DNA of 64,000 nucleotides from Armillaria gallica (Eukaryota > Basidiomycota > Agaricomycetes > Agaricales > Physalacriaceae): NCBI GenBank assembly GCA_037576215.1, contig JBANDB010000005.1, positions 3,844,001-3,908,000 of the forward strand, given 5' to 3'. Positions 1 through 10,998 of the stretch are shown piece by piece. The notes below the pieces were generated by a model. That model had not been told where the DNA came from and did no database searches. It worked only from the letters and a program-made list of their open reading frames with translations. A program made the position numbers and the translations under genes. Positions within the stretch are counted from its first letter, which is position 1. Every line of letters starts with the position of its first letter.

Positions 1-1615
1 GATCTGACTGCAATAATATTTCTACAATCTCCTTAGACCCCCGGCGCACAGCATAGAACAAGGGTGTATGTCCTGTGGAGTCCTTGCAATTCACATCAAT
101 CTGATCCAACTGTAATAACATCTCTACAATCTCTTTAGACCCACAGTGCACAGCATAGGACAAGGATGTACGTCCTGTGAAGTCCTTGCAATTCACATCA
201 ACCTGATCCAGCTGCAATAACATCTTTACAATCTCCTTAAACCCTCCGTGCACAGCATAGAACAAGGGTGTACATCCTATGGAGTCCTTGCAATTCACAT
301 CAATGTGATCCAACTGCAATAACATCTCTACAATCTCCTTAGACCCCCAGTGCACAGCATAGGACAAGGGTGTATATCCTGTGGAGTCTTTGCAATTCAC
401 ATCAACCTGATCCAATTGCAATAACATCTCTACAATCTCCTTAGACCCCCAATGCATAGCATAAGACAGGGGTGTACATCCTGTGAAGTCCTTGCAATCT
501 ACATCAACATAATCTGACTGCAATAACATCTCTACAATCTCCTTAGACCCTCTTTCTGCAGCATAGGACAAGGGTGTACGTCCTGTGGAGTCCTTGCAAT
601 CTACATCAACATAATCTGACTGCAATAACATCTCTACAATCTCCTTAGACCCTCTTTCTGCAGCATAGGACAAGGGTGTATGTCCTGTGGAGTCCTTGCA
701 ATCTACATCAACATAATCTGACTGCAATAACATCTCTACAATCTCCTTAGACCCTCTTTCTGCAGCATAGGACAAGGGTGTATATCCTGTGGAGTTCTTG
801 CAATCCACATCAGCCCAATCAAACTGCAATAACATCTCTACAATCTCCTTAGACCCCTGAAGCACAGCATAGGACAAGAGTGTATGTCCTGTGGAGTCCT
901 TGCAATCTACATCAACATAATCTGACTGCAATAACATCTCTACAATCTCCTTAGACCCTCTTTCTGCAGCATAGGACAAGGGTGTACATCCTGTGGAGTT
1001 CTTGCAATCCACATCAGCCCAATCAAACTGCAATAACATCTCTACAATCTCCTTAGACCCCTGAAGCACAGCATAGGACAAGAGTGTATGTCCTGTGGAG
1101 TCCTTGCAATCTACATCAACATAATTTGACTGCAATAATATCTCTACAATTTCCTTAGACCCCCTTTCTGCAGCATAGAACAAGGGTGTATGTCCTGTGG
1201 AGTCCTTGCAATCTACATCAACCTGATCCAGCTGCAATAACATCTCTACAATCTCCTTAGACCCTCTTTCTGCAGCATAGAACAAGGGTGTACGTCCTGT
1301 GGAGTCCTTGCAATTCACATCAACATTATCTGACTGCAATAACATCTCTACAATCTCTTTAGACCCCTGGTGCATAGCATAGGACAAGGGTGTATGTCCT
1401 GTGGAGTCTTTGCAATTCACATCAACCTGATCCGTCTCCAATAACATCTTTACAATCTCCTTAGACCCCTGATGCACAGCATAGGACAAGGGTGTACGTC
1501 CTGTAGAGTCCTTCCAATCTACATCAACATCATCTGACTGCAATAACATCTTTACAATCTCCTTAGACCCCTGGTGCACTGCATAAAACAAGGCTGTCCA
1601 TTGTTTCTCAGAGTC
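1..1615 (-). repeat. Coding tandem array of 102-bp (34-aa) ankyrin units
   Basis: About 16 head-to-tail units, each 102 bp, read on the minus strand as ankyrin repeats of the type TPLSYAAERGSKEIVEMLLQ followed by SDYVDVDCKDSTG. The spacing is exactly 102 where measured (TCCTTGCAAT at 81, 183, 285). Units are nearly identical. Most change lies just after the YA dipeptide (AERG, VLQG, MHWG, VHGG, VHCG, VRRG) and just before the VDV motif. A two-unit segment (204 bp) is duplicated in tandem: GTTCTTGCAATCCACATCAG recurs at 794 and 998. The array continues beyond the window. Confidence 0.93.
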
Positions 1616-4140
1616 TCAGATATTTAAATCAATCTTGTCTTGATCCAGGAGCAGTTTCACCATCTCAAGATTCCTTCTTTTTATGGCCAATACCAACAAT
1701 GGTGGATAGCACCACATCAGATTATCCCCTCTGTTCAAAAGCACTTTTGTAATATGCAAAAGGCCATAGTTAACAGCCAATTGAAGTGGAATGGGCTTCT
1801 TGATGGGCAACTCCATATAATTGACAAGCTTCTTAACTGTGCTGCAACATACTGAGTCAAGAAAATCAATGATTCTCTCTTCCATTGAATGTTGCACTTT
1901 GTTGGCATGGTATTCCCAGTAAATAAATGAGTAGCAAAGGAATGGGTACATTTTAAACAGCCAGTTGTCAGGGTAGGTTCGGCTGAACAACATATATGTC
2001 AGGGAGGTGCACATGATGGTCTCTTGGTAGTCAGGAAAGAATTTGTCTTTCTGAGATATAAAATACTCTTGTGTTGTATAATCTAAATAAGTTTTATCTT
2101 CAGCTTATTATGTAGTAAGGATTAGATCATGTGCACTTATGCACAAACCTCACTAGAGGCTCATTATGCTACTGTTCTGTCTGGTTTGTAATGACAACAA
2201 GTCCACCACAGACACTTCCCAAAAGGTCTTCACTGCATAAATTATCTGGGTCTAGGGTTGTTGTATCTGGTTCCACAGCCAATGCATGCCACAGTTCCAA
2301 CACAGTCAAAGAGTGCCTTGTAAATGCTATCCAGCCAAATATGCGATATGCAAGCTCTCTATCATGCTTGCCTTGACTATTGATCCTCTCCAGTGTCTTA
2401 TCATATGCACTTGGCATATTGTCAGGCAGTTTTCCAAGTGCAACTCAAAGTAGTTTGGGAGTGGTGGTCTGAGCAAGTGAGTCCATGTGTACCCTTGCTA
2501 GAAGGAACCTACAGATATTCAGTCAATAGTTTCAACATGTATGATGACATGAGTAACGCACATGCTATCAGCCTTTTCTGTTACTCCATTGAGTATTTCC
2601 TGTTGCAGATCATCTCGCCTCTTGATGAGGCTGGCAAGACAGCCACAAGAGAACTTGCTCATGATATATGAACTGATATCCTTGTTGTCAGCTTGGATAT
2701 CCAGCCTGATATCTGCCTTGAACAATGATCCAATCATGGCGATGTCTCTTGAGGTCACAAGGAGATGGATATTATCACCTAATGACCTCATTGTATTGAT
2801 AAGCCTTTCTTGCCCTCCATTATCATCACTGAACTCATCTAGTGCATCAAGTACAATGTAGACACAGTAGAATGATCTCAACTCTTGTGACAGTATTTTG
2901 GTAAGGACATTAAAGGAAGGCCATGTTCCATCACGATAACACGTGTTATAGAGTGATGTGATTGGGTCGGAGAGGCCATTGTCTTGAACCAGCTGTTTCA
3001 AGAGGCTACAAAGAAGGTTGGGTAAGGTTTGTGCAGCTGCAGATTGGTAATCACAGAAGATACAGAGGATGAGTGTCTTCCTCTCATGATCCAGCGACTG
3101 CAGATAGTCAATGATGATAGCGGCCAGGATGGTCTTTCCGACACCCGCTGAGGGGATGTGTCAGGGCCAAGAAAACAATGAAGCTATTTAGCGAAACGAC
3201 TCACGATTGCCGGGACACCACAGGCATGATGATGCTGCTGGACCATCCACCCACTTTTGGAATTCTTTGGACTCAAGAAACCAACCTCCAGTATCCCCCA
3301 CCTGCTGGCTCAGCTTCTCAGCTTGTACAGACTTGAAATTCAAGTCAGTAAGCCAAGCAATTATGCGTAAAAGTGTTTCATCTGTCTAACCATCAGTAAC
3401 AGGCTGGGGATGTTAATAAAAGGTGAGCACCATCCTGAGCCTTCTTCCCCTCACTTTGTATCTGTGATACACCATCCCTTATATGCGCCACTTGGCCATG
3501 GATTTCAAGGATGTTCGTGTCTACACGACCTGTGACTTGTTCGACCCGGTTGGTACTATCCAAAATGTCATCCATCTTTGTGTCAACGATAGCCAACATT
3601 TCATTGATTGCTTGAGATAAGGCGCTGTATTTTATGCTTAGCATTGACTTGCTGGAGCACAAAAAACACCTACAAATGATCATGCTGTTCAGCGACAATC
3701 ATCAAAGACTTGATCCTCTCAATCTTCTTCAAAGCATCCTCTACACTCTCCTTTTTGAACTTCCACAATACTCTGTGCGTCGCCTCTGTGACCTTCCCCA
3801 ACAGTTGGCTCTTCGCCTTGTTTATGCTAGGCTTGATTATCTTTTCCGGCGTACCATTCGGTGCAAGCTTGAACTCCTTTTTGAGATCCTTGAGTAACGC
3901 GGTAAGTTGCTCGACAGGACCGGACAGCCTTTGCATCGTCACCAGCCACGGATCATTTGGTCGTGCTGTCTTGGTGAATAGTTTCACCTCATTCAGCCAA
4001 ACCACCAGATCTGAAAGCTCCGTGGAAAGACTGTCGCGTTCTTTGGGTGCCTCTTTGACATCCTTGAGATATTTGTAGATAGTCCAGGAGACATCGACGA
4101 GGGCGACAATGGACGAAGCAATTCCTAGAGCCTCTGCCAT
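1..4140 (-). pseudogene. NLR-1: HeLo-like / NACHT / ankyrin receptor, decayed
   Basis: STAND-type receptor gene running off the left edge. Starts at ATG 4140 (MAEALGIASSIVALVDVS), a position shared with the start codons at 63222 and 25560. Exons inferred by alignment with its two paralogues: 4140-3674, 3624-3431, 3381-3205, 3147-2562, 2508-2141, 2082-1. Domains in order: helical HeLo-like N-terminal domain (fungal STAND/cell-death type), NACHT with Walker A GNPGVGKT spliced across the third intron and Walker B YIVLDALDEF, a winged-helix-like segment (ELAYRIFGWIAF), a linker, then ankyrin repeats. Lesions: in-frame TGA at 2445-2447, TAG at 2169-2171, TGA at 1616-1618, and a mutated donor (AT instead of GT) at 2140-2139. 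The ankyrin frame is otherwise open to position 1. By family it would be a cytosolic sensor of non-self leading to cell death; as read it is a pseudogene unless spliced unusually. Confidence 0.85.
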
Positions 4141-5360
4141 GGTTGGTGGTCAAGAGCAAGGTTGTACGCAGGCAAGCCGCACGGTACGTCGCCTCGTGGT
4201 CGAATTCAAAGTCAGCCCTACAGCCACCAGCCGATGATGCTGTGCTGCATTCCTCTGTGATGATGTGAAACAGATCATTTGCGTTACGTTCTTGAGAATC
4301 GCGAGTCCCCGGATCGTAACTGGCACACGTCCTCTTCAGTCATATTCAGAGGGACGTAAGAGACTCGTAGCCGATATATTGTATGCAGAGAAGAAACATT
4401 AACCCTGTTCGCGCTAGTGCTACCCTTGCAGAGGAGCCTGCATGCACGGAAGTAATAACGTCCTTCACAGAATCACACAGCCTGGCTACCGCCGATGACA
4501 GGCGCTTAGCGTCAAATCATGCTGTGCGAAGCTCCGGTATCAGTTTTATCGATGCCTGGGTTTTGGGCGCGAACCCGAAAGAGGCAGGTCGATGATTGCT
4601 ATCATGAACTCGATCTAGTGATAGGTGAGCAGGTAGCTACAAGGCGAAGGGCTAAACTGACTTTGATGTTCGTCGCATATGGATACGTATTGACAGTATT
4701 TCTCATCATCGTCCGTGCTTCCATATTCTGTACCGCAGATATTGGCATTGAATCCGACTTCCTCGCGGTGGTGATTGTTGCGCTGTGCTACTTTTAGTTG
4801 ATTATTTGTATCGGCGTCCCGAGATCCGAGTATAAGTTTCTAGGCTCTCTATTGATGGGATAAACTAGAACGGCAGGCGTGTAAGCCAAGATGAGATAAG
4901 AAATTTTTGAGGAACGCGAACCTTCACGAACCTATCCTCACGTATACCTGGCAGTTATGCTACCTGTTTCCAGAGAATGCCCGATGACGAGACTAGTGGG
5001 GGGAGACACCGTCGCAGGAGAATACTGACGATCCGAGAGCTAGTCGACTCGGAACCAGAAATGTTCCGAGAAGATATTTGCTGTCGAGTTGGAGTGATTA
5101 TGTAGTACTGCAAGTCGTCCGGAAAATCCGTTCCAGGATTAACCAACGAAAAGGATAAGGGAGACAACTATTTGGAGAAACATCAGTCGGTGATTAAGGG
5201 GTAAAGGATCAAACGAACATGAGGATGAATCGTAGTAGACACTTCATATCGCGTTTGTTTTGTACGAAGATATGGTCATGATATCGTATCCAACGTCACG
5301 GTGTCACGTACAAAACTGAATATCGCACACTTCGCAATGGCACGGCAGTTGTATATGGGA
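4141..5360. repeat. NLR upstream block, inverted duplicate of 24330-25559
   Basis: The sequence upstream of the NLR-1 start is repeated in inverted orientation at 24330-25559. Examples are the stretch around CGTTGGTTAATCC (about 5130-5150 on the minus strand, 24535-24550 on the plus) and the ACCAACCATGG start context. The block contains AG/GT intron-like signals and fragments of open frame in both copies, each interrupted. One readable remnant is the minus-strand ORF at 4955-5167. I do not recognise a family. The 130 bp nearest the start codon is also shared with NLR-3 (63223-63350), so it probably includes the NLR promoter and 5' UTR. Confidence 0.7.
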
Positions 5361-5379
5361 GGGCTCGTGGCAGTCTGTG

Positions 5380-6480
5380 ACACTGTTGAAATATGGGTTT
5401 GTTGTAGAATTTACAACAGAGAAAATCCACATACGATGGCATATCGGAGCATAATCGTGAAGCGGTACTAATATTTATCATTCAGGTTGAGCTTGATCGC
5501 GTAAGTCTGCAGACGTTTGCAAGGCGTGACATCATTAGATAAATATGAGAAAGTAACGGTGATATCGAAGAGGGCGACGAGGCGAGGCGAGGCGGGTAGT
5601 AGGGATGGTAGACAAGTTTTGGATGTAGGGAGCCACCGTCATCGTCGTTGGCTACCACTGGCGTCTTGAGGAATAGCGCTGAGTTTGAAGTCTGAGATTG
5701 GATGTTTGAACGTTAAACCCAAGCTTGGGGCGCGAAGAGAGAAGAATACTTTGTGGTGAAGTTGACGGTCGCAATGAAAGCGTTGATTGTAAGTCTGCTA
5801 CTTTACTCCTTTTCTTCTTTCACCTGAAGACTCTTCTACAGGTCTGACGTAATTCTTAAGAGGAGAGCCTAAGTACCGGGTTCGACATTTTTTCAAAGGT
5901 TCGTATGCTACGACCATTTTAGTAACTTAGTCATGTCAGAGATATACAGAGACTGACCAGCCTCGCTCACTCGTTCTCGAAATCGTGGAGCAAGATGTTG
6001 ATTATTGGGACACGGTGGTGTGGTTGTACCCACTGTGAAGTTCTATGTCCGCTATGAAAACCCTGCACGTAGATACTTCAACCATTTCTGAGCTCGTCTA
6101 ACGATAAAGCACGTACCAGGGGGGACCCGATCGCATATGGTCCTAGTAGCAAATAGTCGCCGGTCGACGAGAGGGCACATAGCAGCATGCGACGCTGTTG
6201 AAAGATGTTGTAGTTGTAGTACACGCAACTGAGAAGATACACATACGACATCGGAGTAGAGCCTTACTCACGATCATCGTCTAGAGGGAGGACCTGGTAC
6301 CGTAAATCTGCGACCATTTGAGAGGGGCGACATTATCTAATTATCAGAGAGCAATGGTGGCATCGAAGAGGGCGACAAGTTGGGTGTAAGGAACCGCTGT
6401 CGTCAGATGATGCTAGCGTCTCAAGGCTCCGAGGTGCGAAGGAAAGAAGAATGGCTTGCGATGGGCGAGAGACTGAGAAT
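5380..6480. repeat. Diverged tandem duplication
   Basis: Two related segments, about 5380-5760 and 6190-6480, share several blocks in the same order: a GACACTGTTGAAA / GACGCTGTTGAAA start, CACATACGA(T)..ATCGGAG, GTAA(G/A)TCTGC, GGCGTGACATCATTAGATAA / GGGCGACATTATCTAATTA, and ATCGAAGAGGGCGAC. The first copy carries a short GGCGAGGCGAGGCGAG run near 5580. No supported gene is seen. The open frame at 6380-6721 has no recognisable domain. Confidence 0.5.
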
Positions 6481-6749
6481 TTGGCGCATCGGGAACGTCG
6501 TCAATGCCTACGAAGATGACCTCGCGATGACAAGCGCATATGGTCACTGTGCTGAAGGACTTCCACGCCAGCTGGTCTACCGTATTCATTCTTTGCCTCA
6601 AGACATCCGGTGGCGCCAAGCTTGTCTCCTACCATCATGGATGACTTGCATCGCTCGAAGCCCTCGCACCATCAATATTGCTCGTCTGGAGACACGCACC
6701 CTACAGAAGCCCCTTCACTGAGCTTCAAATTTTGGGCACGGAGATTTTC

Positions 6750-9540
6750 CTTCAGGGTAGCGGTTCCTCAATCTGAATGGGACACGGACGGCCAGTCAAC
6801 GCGACAGTTTTTGCCTGGGGAAATGTGGAGATGTGCTGAGAGGAAGGGAGGCGTATCGTGCAGATGGAGGAGACATGTCCATGACTGCTCGTCTTCTTGT
6901 AGACTTGAAAGAGTGTTTGTGATGGGAAGGGTTCGGAATCCTCTTGTGGAAGATGTAGTATAGAGAGACTGGAATGGTGGTGGTCGAAACTTGAAACGCC
7001 TGTTGTACGGAGAGAGAACGAAGTCGTTGGGCATCTCGTCGTCATTTGCTTGGGAAACTGAGTCTGATATCTGGGAAAGTTGGACCGCGAAGGCGTAGTG
7101 GGGAGAACGGCGAAATCAGTAGTGTTGATAGTGAGATGTTCGTCTTGGAAAGTTTCGGCGGTGCAGAACACGGCAGCTGTCGGTGAACGTTTAATGTCAA
7201 TAAAAGAGTTCAGAGTGGCCGACATACTCAGGACGCCAATAGCACGGTCAGCCCTCTCTCTGCCTGTGAAATACTACATTCTGTTCCTCGTCGACGCGTC
7301 GCGCTATGCGAACCAAATCTGAACGTTGTTCAAGTTGACGTTGATCGAGGAATCGCTATGCCAAGAAATCAAACGAGGCTTAAGACATTTTGACGAGGAG
7401 TGCTTCAAGGCTTTGAATGTGGGCGCATGCTGACAGTCGGACGGAGAGGGCGATCCGAAACACCGATCACAGGTTCCCTTCCGTCTCCCACCGTCGTCAA
7501 TGACTACTGTCACTACGAAAGCCCTCATCCATTGCCTGTTCAGCTAGCAAAATTTTGCATGCATGCCACGGAAACCCCTTTCCTCGTCGATGTCATGGCC
7601 AATTTCTGGACGCGGAGTCCTCCATGGGTAGTGTCTCTTCATCAATGCAATGGGAGAAGGGAGGCTTAGGATTCGGCAGCGTGTAGGCGGAGGGCTGAAG
7701 AGAAGAACGTGTCCATGATCGTTGTCAGAGCTGCTAGTTGCAAGCAGTTCTCTTGGTTCAATGTAAGTCTACCATCCGTACCCGGCTGAGCTTGTACTGA
7801 TGGTCACCAAGAAGCTTGAGCCGTCCACCGAACCTTTGCTATCCTTTTTCACGCGTCTTCTGTTATTCGCGTCGTCTCTTTGTCCTCTGCTTCTTGCATG
7901 TGCCAAAATCCGCGCGCCATATACGACCAGCCTCCTACTAGATGTACCAGCCGTCGATCGTCTTCATACCAACGCCGACCTCCTCCCTCCGATGTACGTT
8001 TACGGCTCCCAGCGTTTTACGCTGGGGAGTCGGGACTTGATTGGGCCACACGCGACAAAGCGGCTGAAAATGAAAGACATAGTAGGATGAATAGAGGATC
8101 CAACTGGTTTACAGATTGTCGCCCTTTTTTCGACGGACCATGACCGTGAAAATCACTCTCATGCCAATCACCAGAAGTCAGTGAAGGAAGCGAGTCATGT
8201 TTCGGTGACTGCGAGAGTCGCAAGCAGGGTAGCGCATCACCGTCCAGCGTGTTACGACGACGCCAGGGTATGTCTGCCGTCGTCATCTCGAACATCGAAT
8301 TCATATTGACGCTACTGTCATCTGCAGTTTGCTCGTCGAGAGGAGGAGGAATTCTTCGGCCTCAAACAACTCTTGTTAATCGGCAATGTTGGTGGAACCC
8401 CCGTCGTGCCCATCTCTGCATCTTCCTTCTCCATTTCTCACCCTGGTCTTTGGTTCACCTTCGCTTACAACCCCGATGCACACAATCCTGACTACTCGAG
8501 ACCGCGTACTTCCTTCTGGATTAGCCTGCAGGTGGCGGTGGCTGCAAGATATGGTATGACTCAACAGCAGGAATATTGACACCTCAGAAGGTTCACTACT
8601 CTGCTTTTCACTTCGAATCTGCTTCGTACGGCGTATACAAGCAATACGAAGCAATACGTATGATCATTATTTCCCGTCTACTTCTGTATGCATGTCGGAG
8701 GTCCGAGCTAGAGTTGCAGCATCATTCCTTGTTCCACTCATCAGCCAAGAGTTTTCCTCCGAGTCTACACGAAGTCGCCGTCGCCGTCGCCGTCGCCGTG
8801 GAGATCCCCAATCCGAAGTCGATTTCAATACCGGATATGGGAGATAGGATGGAGTACGTCTGTCTTGAACCCTCCCAGGAAGGAAGGAACCCGCTTCTCC
8901 TTGATTATGCGTCTGGTAGAGAGGAGGGGACGTTTCCATCATCATATATGATATTCGCTGTGGGACTGCTAGTTCTAATGCTACGATGGACGCATGCAAG
9001 GTTTGGCGGCCCACAAAATGGAGACGGTCAGCAATTACCGCGCCGCTAGTTGTTGCAATTCCATTCCCATTCTCCAACGCGCCTACTTATCGTCCAATTC
9101 GTCCAATGTGCTCATATCATCCTCTGTACTCACCGATTCCAACCCGGGGGTGGGCGCTCATACTGCAAACAAATCTCCGCGGACAGTGGGCGAAGGTCCA
9201 CAGTCGTAGAGCTCATTCTGCTACCATCGCCACAGAATCCAGACCCTTCCGACTAGCCTGAGATGGTCCTGAATCTGTACATCCGAACTGTGACACCACT
9301 TCTACTTGGACAACTCTCGGAGTCTGGATGACGCGCCACCAAGACAACTTTGGAGGACAGACCTGGGGGAGAGCTTGGGAAGAACATCGTGCTACGACTC
9401 CAGTATGTTCACGATCCTCGTTCTGTTGACCTTGTACTGATATCAATCTTCTCTGCAGTTCATGATGGATAATCTCAAAAAGCACGAGTCCCTCACACGT
9501 GTATTTCTATCCTCCTTTCGCGTGATGTAGGTGGTGAACC
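6750..9540. repeat. R-family block, copy A (inverted relative to 18.6-20.9 kb)
   Basis: Member of a low-copy dispersed family found several times in the window. Reading left to right it matches, in reverse, 18590-20900 and 56100-58300. Landmarks: a minus-strand segment beginning TAAVFCTAETFQDEHL at about 7180 (plus-strand homologue near 20510 and 58210), a GATCCGAAAC..GATCACAGG..CTTCCGTCTCCCACC segment at 7450-7490, and a segment reading SFSISHPGLWFTFAYNP at about 8425-8475. Some similarity is visible at protein level, so the ancestor was probably coding and spliced, but every copy is broken. Family unknown; I see neither transposase nor terminal repeats. A GTCGCC hexanucleotide run lies at 8774-8797. 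Confidence 0.6.
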
Positions 9541-10289
9541 CTCATCAGGGTACAAGAACGTCGAAGTCATCCCGCTGGCTCTCTGTCCTTCGCTTCCTAG
9601 CCACCGCCGGCTACTGCCGAGAGCCCCCGACGAGGCAAAATTGTTCAGCCCTATACGTGGAAGCTAGCGTGCTTGCTAAATCGAGAACATCAAGTACTGC
9701 AGAATGAACGGGGCGGGAAATGCAACCATGGCTTCTTACACGACTTTACGTGAGTTTGGTCTATTACCTTCCGATTACTTACTGATCTTTTGTGAGATAG
9801 TTCTCTCGACTTCATTTCGGTACACCGGTTAGTCATCATTGGCATTGATGCCACTGCGTGCATTCTCCGGCCCATATATGTGTGATAGGAGCGGTAGGAA
9901 TGGTTGGTACATCGATTCATGCAAATGGGGAGATACCGTGTAAGGTAGGGTCTTATCAATCACGACCCCAAGGCCATCGTTTTAATAGGATATTTAACCC
10001 TTTATTGAAATTCTCGCACTGCGAGCCTTGGACATGACTTCGAAGGACCAAAACTCACGAGAAGCTTCATATATTGGGTGATCTCACGAAGGTGGAAATA
10101 ACTGGCTCCGGCCATAATGTAATGCTCCAATGGATGTTTCGTGAAGATTATCTTCCCTGTGTGCATTATAGCCGTGAATCTCTCCTGATTTGTTACACCA
10201 AGTCACTAGCAAACTATATTTAGTATGCAACTTATTTTTGATTGTTGGCCTGTGTGGAAGTGAAATATCTAAGTTATCAGTAAAGCAGT
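9541..10289. other. Intergenic, nothing recognised
   Basis: No open frame with a recognisable domain and no repeat shared with the rest of the window was seen here. Confidence 0.4.
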
Positions 10290-10760
10290 GTTCAGCGCGT
10301 TGCCTCATCTGAAGGGGAGCCTTCTGATGGAAGGGAAAATCAGTTCTGAAGGCCAAATTCCACCGATCGAGAGCGGGATCAAAAACTCTTCTTATCGTCT
10401 CCCACCACGCCATCGACTCGGACATGCACATGCAAAACTTCAACCGACCACCAGTGTTCCCTGTCTGCTTGTCTTTGCTCGACTAAGGATGTGTACGCAA
10501 ATGGAAGCTGTTTGCTTCAGATTTCTTGGCACGGCGACTCATCCATTTTGCATTGCCAACGGTGGTTGCACCTCAACCTGAACGACGTTTTGACTTGGGC
10601 GATGCATGGAGCGAGGCATAGGGTTTAACATTTTGCTAGCGGAGGGAGGCGTAATAATGGCCGTAGAGTCAGAGAGCCATGCATGGTTCAACTGGGAGGC
10701 TTTGCTCTTGCAGGTACCTCTCGTACGTCTACTATTCTCATCTCGTCGAAATCTTATTGA
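10290..10760 (+). repeat. R-family fragment
   Basis: Partial copy in direct orientation with about 20200-20520 and 57900-58200. Shared blocks include the TTCTTGGCACGGCGA and CAACGGTGGTTGCACCTCAACC stretches (the second in parts only) and a segment resembling an intron, with TACGTCTACTATTCTCATCTCG followed by TTATTGA. No intact frame. Confidence 0.5.
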
Positions 10761-10998
10761 TATCTAGTTGTACAGTCTATAGTGGTACCTGGAAGCCATC
10801 GGGTCGCTGACAACTCCAAGGAGCTGGCGATCGCGTCGTTGTCAGCACAACAAAAAATAGCTTTACGGCCCTTCAACCGCGTCAGGACCCATTACCGGTG
10901 GTTTTGTGTCCCCATAAGACATCTACATTTGTCAGTGGCAGTGTGCTCTGGGTCGGTCATCAAGGGCGCACGAACGCAGTCATTTTTTCCCCCGCACT

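Noticed and set aside
1..1615. CRISPR-like array
   Set aside because: The regular 102-bp repeats have no unique spacers. They are open in one frame and translate to 34-residue ankyrin units.
6752..7225. 157-aa minus ORF as an intact gene
   Set aside because: It is one broken piece of an R-family copy; homologous pieces elsewhere are interrupted and no domain is recognised.
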